A stretch of 40,095 bases of DNA from Hahella sp. HN01 (GTDB taxonomy: Bacteria > Pseudomonadota > Gammaproteobacteria > Pseudomonadales > Oleiphilaceae), in assembly GCF_018986435.1 (NCBI RefSeq), contig NZ_JAHMIN010000046.1, positions 1-40,095 of the forward strand, in the 5' to 3' direction. The position numbers and the translations under genes were made by a program. Positions 26,190 to 32,876 of the stretch are shown here, piece after piece; the stretch's first letter is position 1; each line of letters begins with the position of its first letter. Below the pieces are notes generated by a model. The model made no database searches. It saw nothing but the letters and a program-made list of their open reading frames with translations, and was not told where the DNA came from.

Positions 26190-26942
26190 ATGGGCGCCGG
26201 CGTTGTTATGGAGGCTGCCTTGAATTATCTGATTAATGTCCTTGTACTTGCTGTCCTGGCGGGTCTTTCCTATTTCGGTTATCAGCAGTATCGCAAAGCG
26301 GTGCGCAATAGACGCGTCCGATTTATCGATAACTACCGTTTCCCTCCCACCATTGATCGGCGTATCGCCAGGAAATATCCGCATTTGACCCCTGCGCAGG
26401 TCGAAAGAGTTCTCACTGGTCTACGGGAATATTTTCATATCTGCCGCATGGCGAATGGACGAATGGTGTCCATGCCGTCGCAGGTGGTGGATGTCGCCTG
26501 GCACGAGTTTATTTTGTTCACCCGTCGTTATGAAAAATTCTGCGACGAAGCTTTTGGGCGCTTTTTACATCACACGCCAGCGGAAGGTATGGGCAAAGCT
26601 ACAAATGTGCAGGATGGGGTGAAACTGGCCTGGCGCTTGAGCTGTTTAAGGGAGAACATTGATCCTCTGCGGCCCAAGGCGTTGCCCATTCTGTTCGCCC
26701 TGGATGCGGAATTGAAAATTCCCGATGGCTTTTACTATTCGCTGGATTGTACAGGACGCAATGACCACTGCGCGTCTAATATAGGGTGCTCTAGTTCCAG
26801 CTCCAGTTGTTCCAGCGACTGCGGTGGCGACTGGGGGAGCGGCTCCGGCCGGCGCTACAATGATAATGACAACGACAGCAGCTCAGACGGCGGCAGCAGT
26901 TGTGGAAGCAGCTGCGGCGGAGGTTGTGGCGGCGGCGACTGA
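26190..26942 (+). CDS. GRDP-like membrane-anchored protein with Cys/Gly/Ser-rich tail
   Basis: The protein has 250 residues from the ATG at 26190, which has AAGGA 8 bases upstream. An ATG at 26181 adds three residues. A single transmembrane helix (about 10-30) is followed by a basic stretch and a soluble domain with VSMPSQVVDVAWHEFILFTRRY and FGRFLHHTP. This is the pattern of the GRDP-like family, first named for plant glycine-rich domain proteins. His105, His127 and His128 are the noticeable conserved polar residues. The C-terminal ~65 residues are low complexity (poly-Ser, Asn/Asp, Gly) with eight cysteines at 187, 194, 200, 207, 211, 238, 242 and 246. A terminator separates it from the lipoprotein gene. 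Function unknown. Confidence 0.82.
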   Translation: MGAGVVMEAALNYLINVLVLAVLAGLSYFGYQQYRKAVRNRRVRFIDNYRFPPTIDRRIARKYPHLTPAQVERVLTGLREYFHICRMANGRMVSMPSQVVDVAWHEFILFTRRYEKFCDEAFGRFLHHTPAEGMGKATNVQDGVKLAWRLSCLRENIDPLRPKALPILFALDAELKIPDGFYYSLDCTGRNDHCASNIGCSSSSSSCSSDCGGDWGSGSGRRYNDNDNDSSSDGGSSCGSSCGGGCGGGD

Positions 26943-27103
26943 TACAACGCGTCATCCCTGCTAATATTTCCCTAATAATCCAGCGGACAGATATCGTTTT
27001 CCTATTTGTCCGCAAACGGCAGGAGCTGCTACTTATGTCAGCCCCTGTCTTCAGAGGCTTGTCGTCGCGAAGCGTACCGCCTCATTGAATACGGGATCAG
27101 GGT

Positions 27104-27979
27104 ATGAAGCTGTTGTGTGGCCTGTGGCTGACGTTGATGGCGGTTTCCGCCTGCGCGGATCAGCGTCCTCTCCGTTATTATCAAAAAGACAGTCGTTACG
27201 AATATCGAATTCAGTTGCTGCAACTGGCGTTGCTAAAGGCGGGGGTTGGTAATGAATTCATGCTGCGTCCCCTGCAGGACAATGTCACTGCGGCAAGAGG
27301 CTTGGCTTTACTGGAGCGTGGCCAGCTGGATGTGGCGTTCCTGCCCACCACCGTTGATCTGGAGCGGCGCTTTCGGGCGGTGAAAATTCCCATTCTACGG
27401 GGAATACTGGGCTATCGCGTGTTTTTGACGCATAAACACAGTCTCCCCGCATTGAGCCTGGTGAAGAACCTGGATGATCTGCGTGAGCATTTTGTCGCTG
27501 GCTTTGGCGCGCAATGGAGTGACATTGACATCTTGCGCGGCAACCATCTCAAGGTGGAGGACTCCCCGCAATACGGACTTTTATTCGATATGCTGATGGA
27601 GATGCGCTTCGATTACTTTCCCAGGGGACTGAATGAAGCCTGGAAAGAGCTGGAGGAGCGTCAGGCGCAATATCCCGATCTGGCGGTGGAGCCCACGCTG
27701 GCGTTGTATTACCCCTATCCGGTGTACTTCTTTGTGGGCAAAGGGGATGAAACCCTGGCGCGATTGATTGAAAAAGGGCTAAACGTAGCGCTGCAGGACG
27801 GTTCGTTCAAACAGCTGTTCCTTGCCCATCACCAGCCGTTTTTAGACCGCGCGCAGTTACCGCGTCGACGTGTATTTCTATTGCAGAATCCCACTCTTCC
27901 TGCTGGGACGGAGGCGCCGGATACGCACTGGTGGTTGCCGGAATCGCCCCTGAATGAAGGCGCACCGTCAGTCGAATAG
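27104..27979 (+). CDS. Second orphan periplasmic solute-binding-like protein
   Basis: The protein has 291 residues. The signal peptide ends SACA|DQRPL; the VSAC sequence could also serve as a lipobox. The motifs IPILRGILGYRVFLT, RFDYFPRGLNEAWKEL, YYPYPVYFFVGK and RRRVFLLQNPTLP match the protein at 20829-21797 position by position, so the two are paralogues of one type II binding-protein family. As with the other copy, no transporter genes are adjacent. It ends overlapping the convergent fosA gene by 12 bases. The ligand is unknown. Confidence 0.85.
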   Translation: MKLLCGLWLTLMAVSACADQRPLRYYQKDSRYEYRIQLLQLALLKAGVGNEFMLRPLQDNVTAARGLALLERGQLDVAFLPTTVDLERRFRAVKIPILRGILGYRVFLTHKHSLPALSLVKNLDDLREHFVAGFGAQWSDIDILRGNHLKVEDSPQYGLLFDMLMEMRFDYFPRGLNEAWKELEERQAQYPDLAVEPTLALYYPYPVYFFVGKGDETLARLIEKGLNVALQDGSFKQLFLAHHQPFLDRAQLPRRRVFLLQNPTLPAGTEAPDTHWWLPESPLNEGAPSVE

Positions 27980-28399
27980 TTGCAGTCCTTCGTAAGGTTC
28001 CTCGCGCAGTGAACGCAATCTGGATTGCAGAGAGCCGACATGGATTTCGAGCTTATGGCCGTCGGGATCGAGAATATACAGCGAATCGCCTTCGCTGCGG
28101 TTTTGCTTCCATTGCTTCACACCTGCCTGGTTGAGCGTTTCTCTCATTAGAGGGAAGTCTTTCTCGGCGATATCGAAGGCGATGTGTGAGTAGTCGCCGC
28201 TGGGTTGGCTGGCGTCCAGAGAAAGACATATCCAGAGCTCACCCGCCGACAGATAAGCGCCTTGTTTCCACTTGGCGTGAGGCGTCATTCCCAACAGAGA
28301 AACGTAGAACTCGAACGCGACGTCCAGGTCGCTGACCGCAATGGTGATATGGTTGAGACCATTCAACAATCTGCGCGGAGCGCCTTCGTTTTTCAACAT
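27968..28399 (-). CDS. fosA: FosA-type fosfomycin thiol transferase (VOC superfamily)
   Basis: The protein has 143 residues. It matches FosA, the Mn2+/K+-dependent glutathione transferase that opens the fosfomycin epoxide. The metal ligands are His17 (LNHITIAV), His72 (DYSHIAFDI) and Glu118 (GHKLEIHVG). The substrate and K+-site residues are also kept: Thr19, Lys98, Ser102 and Ser106 (KQNRSEGDS) and Arg127, which correspond to FosA Thr9, Lys90, Ser94, Ser98 and Arg119. The ATG at 28399 lacks a ribosome binding site. TTG codons at residues 11-12, preceded by GAAGG, would give the usual FosA N-terminus. It is third in a three-gene run with spacings of 12-13 bases. A 14-base palindrome overlaps its upstream edge. 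Confidence 0.9.
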   Translation of the reverse strand: MLKNEGAPRRLLNGLNHITIAVSDLDVAFEFYVSLLGMTPHAKWKQGAYLSAGELWICLSLDASQPSGDYSHIAFDIAEKDFPLMRETLNQAGVKQWKQNRSEGDSLYILDPDGHKLEIHVGSLQSRLRSLREEPYEGLQLFD

Positions 28400-28403
28400 G
28401 GCT

Positions 28404-28417
28404 ATCTGACGTCAGAT
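28404..28417. promoter_or_regulatory. Perfect 14-bp palindrome just upstream of fosA
   Basis: ATCTGACGTCAGAT at 28404-28417 is its own reverse complement. It overlaps the stop codon of the upstream gene and ends 4 bases before the fosA ATG, where a ribosome binding site would be expected. It could be an operator or an RNA element that controls fosA. Chance occurrence is also possible. Confidence 0.35.
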
Positions 28418-28840
28418 TTTGCTGTGGTCGATGAACAGGGCTTCCAGGCCGGGTGTTTTACTGCCTTTATTCGCCTGATACAGATGACAGCTGATGCGGG
28501 CGTAGTTATCGAGATCGCTCTGCACCAGACAAGTGCTCTCATAGGCGATGCTGTTTTCTTGAAAGCGCATGCGCAAGACCGTGGCTTCGCCATGCGCGGC
28601 GTCTTCAATCGCCGCCTCGCCGAATATCACGGCGCCGCCGATTTCCCGCTTGATCTTGAGTTGGTGATTCTCGGAATAGATTTGCAACGCGCCTTGATAG
28701 GTACTGGTGGAGTCGGGCGCCTTACCGATGAGTTGGTAAGCGCCGATGATGAAATCTCCGAGGAAATCTTTGGCGGTCTCGCCGCCGAAAGCGGAGGGGG
28801 ATAACAGACAGCACAACAGCGCTGCAGGTTTGAGGTTCAT
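28412..28840 (-). CDS. Small exported protein of unknown function
   Basis: The protein has 142 residues. AAGGAG 9 bases before the ATG at 28840 sets the start, although the frame is open to 28906. A signal peptide ends near residue 19-20 (SPSAFGG|ETAKDF). The mature domain of about 120 residues has beta-strand character (TYQGALQIYSENHQLKIKR, EATVLRMRFQENSIAYEST) and two cysteines (STCLVQ, ISCHLY) that could form a disulfide. I do not recognise a family. It sits between the thioesterase and fosA in a tight operon. Confidence 0.75.
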   Translation of the reverse strand: MNLKPAALLCCLLSPSAFGGETAKDFLGDFIIGAYQLIGKAPDSTSTYQGALQIYSENHQLKIKREIGGAVIFGEAAIEDAAHGEATVLRMRFQENSIAYESTCLVQSDLDNYARISCHLYQANKGSKTPGLEALFIDHSKI

Positions 28841-28853
28841 CCTGAAAATCTCC

Positions 28854-29309
28854 TTAGGATACTGTGTAAGTCGCCGTGCCCAGCGCGATCGTCTGCTCTC
28901 TGTCATTGACCAGCTCCATGCGTGTCACCGCTATCGACTGGCCGTGACGAATGACGCTGGCGGAGGCGACGAAAAACGCGCCGCGCCCGGGGCGCAGATA
29001 ATCCACCCGCATATCTATCGTGCCGAGCCTGCGCAGCTTGCGCTGCACTTCTTTCGGGTCAATTTCCGTTAGCCGCTCGATGATGCTGATCGTCGCCACC
29101 AGACCGCCAGCCACATCAAGCAGCGTTGCGGTGACGCCGCCGTGCAGGATGTTCTGAAACGTATTGCCGACCAGCTCCGGCTTCATTTCCAGTCCCAGCA
29201 CGACTTTCTCCTTGCTGACCTCGCGGACTTTGATGCCGACCAGCCGGTTAAAGGGGATATGCTCGTTAAAATAAGCGGTAATCGTTTCTATCAGCTGTGC
29301 TTTGTCCAT
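28854..29309 (-). CDS. Hotdog-fold acyl-CoA thioesterase (YigI/PaaI-like)
   Basis: The protein has 151 residues. The hotdog core is clear: NILHGGVTATLLDVAGGLVA, with the HGG and Asp typical of PaaI-type thioesterases, then MRVDYLRPGRG and FVASASVIRHGQSIAVTRMEL. The overall wording resembles E. coli YigI. It hydrolyses acyl-CoA thioesters in the cytoplasm; the acyl chain preference is unknown. AAAGG precedes the ATG. It leads the run thioesterase, exported protein, fosA. Confidence 0.88.
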   Translation of the reverse strand: MDKAQLIETITAYFNEHIPFNRLVGIKVREVSKEKVVLGLEMKPELVGNTFQNILHGGVTATLLDVAGGLVATISIIERLTEIDPKEVQRKLRRLGTIDMRVDYLRPGRGAFFVASASVIRHGQSIAVTRMELVNDREQTIALGTATYTVS

Positions 29310-29398
29310 GCAATGCGCCTTTCACCTTGTTGGGCGGAATGTCTCATTAAAGCAGAGGCGTCATTACGCAGCCTATGAGACATAAAGGTTTGTTGACA

Positions 29399-30274
29399 TT
29401 ACGCTTTTATAGCCTGTTTCCGCCTCCAGGCGTAGCCCTGATTTTCCTCCAGAAACTGGATGAAGTCCGCGCCGAAGTTTTTATACCCCTTTGCGGAGAG
29501 GTGAATTTCATCCGCCCAGAATTCTTTGCCGGTCAGATTCAGACGACGTGTCTGCGCGTCGTAGAACAGCGTATTGTCGTATTGGGAGAGCGTTTCAGCG
29601 AGGGCGTCGGACAGACGTCCATGTATGATGCGGATGATGTCATGACGCAAAGGCGATGCTTCTGCGGGCGGGTATCCATGCAGTTCGAATACTGATGAGA
29701 TCCAGGGACCCGAGCGTAGAAGCAGAAACAGTTTCCATCCCCGTTCACGGCTCAGCGGCGCACTGTAACCATGACTCACGATGATGGCGTTGGGGTGATA
29801 AAGGTCGCGCATTTCCAGGCTGCTTTTGTAGAAATCCGTGATACTGCTCAACACCGTATCGAGAATATCCTGCCGCAGGCATTGCTGCGCCGTTAGGCCC
29901 GGTTCGTAGGGCGTAAGGATCGGCGCCAGATTGGCGAATATGTCGTTGCCGCCTGCGCTGATGAAGATATAGTCAAGTCGGACGTGGGCGTGTTTCAGCC
30001 TGCGATAGTGCTGTAAATGCGGTTGCATCTGCAGGGTGGTGGCGCCGGAAATGGCGAGGTCCAGCCAGTTGGCGCCCTGCGGCGCCAACATGGCGATCGC
30101 TTCAAAGATATTATTGGGAGCGTTTAAGGCGCCCCAGCCGCGGCCCGGGTAATCAAACCAGGAGTCGCCTTCCAGCAGGATATTCGGATACTCGCGCCGC
30201 ACGCCCTGTCTGACGCCGTCAATAAACTCGTTTAAATTTCCGCTGATGTAGTGTTGTCCTATCTGTCTCGCCAT
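29399..30274 (-). CDS. SGNH/GDSL-type hydrolase
   Basis: The protein has 291 residues with no signal peptide. The SGNH blocks are visible: block I LLEGDSWFDYP (nucleophile Ser38), block II around LAISGATT (Gly), block III SAGGNDIF (Asn) and block V WADEIHLSAKG (Asp and His). Members are esterases or acyl hydrolases of lipids or polysaccharides. The LEGDSWFDYPG form is typical of a bacterial cytoplasmic subgroup of unknown substrate. It follows the lipase-like gene by 34 bases on the same strand, so the two may form an operon. Confidence 0.85.
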   Translation of the reverse strand: MARQIGQHYISGNLNEFIDGVRQGVRREYPNILLEGDSWFDYPGRGWGALNAPNNIFEAIAMLAPQGANWLDLAISGATTLQMQPHLQHYRRLKHAHVRLDYIFISAGGNDIFANLAPILTPYEPGLTAQQCLRQDILDTVLSSITDFYKSSLEMRDLYHPNAIIVSHGYSAPLSRERGWKLFLLLRSGPWISSVFELHGYPPAEASPLRHDIIRIIHGRLSDALAETLSQYDNTLFYDAQTRRLNLTGKEFWADEIHLSAKGYKNFGADFIQFLEENQGYAWRRKQAIKA

Positions 30275-30308
30275 GACCTGTATTGCCTGTCCTTATGTTC
30301 CTGATGAT

Positions 30309-30983
30309 TCAGCGCTTGTGTTGAAAGCGCCCCTCCCGCAGGAAATGCAGGGTTTGTTCCAGCGCAGTCTGGTTGCGCATGATAAACGGATGCGTTGCAG
30401 GGAGCACCAGAAAGTCTCTCATGCCCGTCAGCTTTGCCCGCTCAACCGACACTTTACCGTCATTGGGACCTTTGATCATGAGGGAGAGGAGAGGATTTAC
30501 GGAGCGGTCGCCGGTGATGACGCCGCATTCAAAGTCGGGTGAGCCCAGATTTTGCAGTAACTGGTTGTCGACGGCGCCCAGTTGCCCGCCAGCCGGACCG
30601 TTAATCAACTTGAATAACCTCAGCTTGCCCAATTTGTCGACCACTTCGCTACCCTGACTGGGCGGGCTGAGCATAACGACCCGACCTATGGAAATGTCAG
30701 GCTTCAATGCCCGCAAAACCCTGACCAGGATACCGCCCATGGAGTGTGTGACGAAATGGAGTGGCAAGCTGTCGGAGCCGAAGCGAGCGTGTAAGGCGGG
30801 ATAGAGATGCTGCGTCGCCAGTGCTTCCAGGGAGAGTCGCGTGGAAGGATAGTTCAGGTTGACCGTATCGAAACCCTGTGCGTCGAGATAGCGTTGCATA
30901 CGGTTCAGACTGCGGGACGTGCGCGCCAATCCGTGCAATAGCACAACCGGCTGCCCCGCCAGGGAAAAGGGGTGATGAATCAT
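30309..30983 (-). CDS. Alpha/beta-hydrolase, lipase-like
   Basis: The protein has 224 residues. VVLLHGLARTSRSL near residue 13 is the oxyanion-hole HG segment. THSMGG gives the nucleophile elbow with Ser81. A C-terminal ATHPFIM provides the likely catalytic His. This arrangement matches triacylglycerol lipase/PGAP1-like hydrolases. There is no signal peptide. GGAG 7 bases before the ATG supports the start. It is the upstream member of a pair with the SGNH hydrolase. Confidence 0.87.
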   Translation of the reverse strand: MIHHPFSLAGQPVVLLHGLARTSRSLNRMQRYLDAQGFDTVNLNYPSTRLSLEALATQHLYPALHARFGSDSLPLHFVTHSMGGILVRVLRALKPDISIGRVVMLSPPSQGSEVVDKLGKLRLFKLINGPAGGQLGAVDNQLLQNLGSPDFECGVITGDRSVNPLLSLMIKGPNDGKVSVERAKLTGMRDFLVLPATHPFIMRNQTALEQTLHFLREGRFQHKR

Positions 30984-31316
30984 GATCGGGCTCCACTAAG
31001 AGACAGGTCTGTAGAGTCTAGATGCGTGGATGTATGTAGGGGCGCCGCAGAGGATAGGGTTGCGCCAGATAAACCTTTAAGTTGCGTTTTTCAATACCAA
31101 ACAAGGCGCTGGCGTTAGGCGTTAATTGATAAAGGACAAGCTAAAACAATTGAAAACACACTCGGTGCGGGCAATCATCTATACTAGACCAATGGCTAAG
31201 GTTAGCTAACGCGTTGGATGCTATCCACAAGGAATTTTCGCTTAATAATTAAACAAATAAAGCGAATGTATGAATGAACTATCTCGTATGCAAGGGGCTT
31301 TAAGCAGGGGGCTGAG
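30984..31316. other. Intergenic region between lipase-like and small membrane protein genes
   Basis: These 333 bases separate divergent genes. I see no gene. The half nearest 31317 is AT-rich (about 31140-31290) and likely holds the promoter of the small membrane protein gene, but I cannot assign boxes reliably. Confidence 0.4.
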
Positions 31317-31568
31317 ATGGATATGCGATTTTATGGTGTGGACTGGATCGCCATGTTGTTGACGTTTGTCGCAGTGTGGCAGATCGGCAATAAGAACAAA
31401 GCTGGGTTTTGGCTGATGATGCTGGCCAATGTGGGATGGATGATGGTAGGAATCATGGGCCAGAGCACCGCCATTTTTCTGGCGAATGCAGTTTTTCTCT
31501 CAATGAACTGGCGCGCCGCCAGTAAATGGGCGAAACAGGAAACGACCGCTCATGCGGATACCGCTTGA
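31317..31568 (+). CDS. Small three-helix membrane protein
   Basis: The protein has 83 residues. Three hydrophobic helices lie near residues 5-22, 30-46 and 49-66, with little else. GNKNKAGFWLMMLANVGWM and ANAVFLSMNWRAASKW have the look of a half-size PnuC/SemiSWEET-like transporter or a YgjV-type fragment, but I see no decisive motif. A purine-rich GGGGG stretch precedes the ATG. It ends 11 bases before the stop of the convergent AraC regulator gene. Confidence 0.65.
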   Translation: MDMRFYGVDWIAMLLTFVAVWQIGNKNKAGFWLMMLANVGWMMVGIMGQSTAIFLANAVFLSMNWRAASKWAKQETTAHADTA

Positions 31569-31579
31569 GGCGGGGGCGT

Positions 31580-32611
31580 TTACAGTAACGGGGACTCCTG
31601 CAGGCTTTGCCGGTAAGTCTCCGGCGAGCAGGAAAACCAGCGTTTAAAGGCGCGGCTGAAATTGCCGGCGTCGTTGAATCCCAGACTGTATGCGATTTGG
31701 GAGATGCTCATGGAAGAGGACTTCAGATAACGCTCCGCTATTTCCTGCCGCACTTCATCAACCAGCTCACGGAAGTTGGTTCCCTCCTGACTGAGATGAC
31801 GTTGTAGCGAACGTTCACTTAAATGCAGTGTATGCGCCACTTTCTGTAAAGACGTTTCCTCAGTCGCCATGGTCTGGCGCAGCAGCGAGCGTACTCGCTG
31901 AGTCAGCTTTCTGTTGAACAGGCGGCCGAAGTAGATTTCGCAAAGTCGCTCGTTTTCATTCGCCAACAACACATCGGCGTTAGGCAGGCGGCAGTGAAAA
32001 TAATTACGGCTGAAAACCAGGCGGTAGCGACTGTCGCCCCAACTGACCGGACTGCGGAAATAGCGCTCGTAGTTTTCATAATCCGCGGGTCTATCGCGCC
32101 CCATGGAAACACGCAACAAGTCCGTTCCCTGCGGCGTCAGAAAGCGGCAGATACGCACCATCATGCAGGCTGCGGCGTCCAGAATGGCGTCGTGCAGCGG
32201 CGCCTCGCCTTCGCGCACCACGCCCAACTCCACTTCATCGCCGTTGGTTTGCAGATACAGTCGGGTGACGTTGGAAATGCCGTAGTTATAACGAATCACG
32301 CGAGAAAATCCCTCCCACAAAGACTGACTGGCGATAACCGCGTAGCCCAGGGCGTGGAAGGTGGTCAAACTGATATTTTTGCCAGCGTCGATGCCGATGC
32401 TTTCGCATTGGGTCGTTGCAATGACGGCGTCGAACAAGGCGTTGATTTTATCGGTGTGCACGGGAGCGAGGGGAGACTGCAATTCGGAAGCGCAGAGTTG
32501 CGCAGACTGCATTAAATCATAAGCGTCCAGCCCTTGTTTCTCAAAGGCGTCCAGACACATTTTCACCCAGTTGGCGATGATGAAGGGTTCGTCCAGTTGT
32601 GGCGTCATCAT
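31580..32611 (-). CDS. AraC family transcriptional regulator
   Basis: The protein has 343 residues. The N-terminal ~200 residues match the arabinose-binding-arm-like domain found in OruR/ArgR-type regulators (FHALGYAVIASQSLWEGFSRVIRYN). The C-terminal ~100 residues form the two-helix-turn-helix AraC domain: TSLQKVAHTLHLSERSLQRHLSQEGTNF, then ISQIAYSLGFNDAGNFSRAFKRWFSCSPETYR. The gene is divergent from the M4 protease gene across 265 bases, so it may control the protease, but no operator is identified. Confidence 0.92.
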   Translation of the reverse strand: MMTPQLDEPFIIANWVKMCLDAFEKQGLDAYDLMQSAQLCASELQSPLAPVHTDKINALFDAVIATTQCESIGIDAGKNISLTTFHALGYAVIASQSLWEGFSRVIRYNYGISNVTRLYLQTNGDEVELGVVREGEAPLHDAILDAAACMMVRICRFLTPQGTDLLRVSMGRDRPADYENYERYFRSPVSWGDSRYRLVFSRNYFHCRLPNADVLLANENERLCEIYFGRLFNRKLTQRVRSLLRQTMATEETSLQKVAHTLHLSERSLQRHLSQEGTNFRELVDEVRQEIAERYLKSSSMSISQIAYSLGFNDAGNFSRAFKRWFSCSPETYRQSLQESPLL

Positions 32612-32876
32612 AAGAGTAGTTTCTCTTCCATAGACTTGGCGAAATAACTAGCCTGCCGCAGGGTCGCCGCCCATGCGTATTCGAATATAGCAAATCAAGG
32701 GCCAGGGAAAACTCGGCCAAATAACCTAACGAAATAGGCGTACTTCACACTGTTAAAAAAATGGCAGCAAGTGACAGGTGAATAGCGCGCAATGACATGT
32801 CGAATGGACTCTCAATAGCTAGGATGTTCCGCTCCGATAAAACCAAAATGATAGAAACAAGAGAGGGGAACTACTC

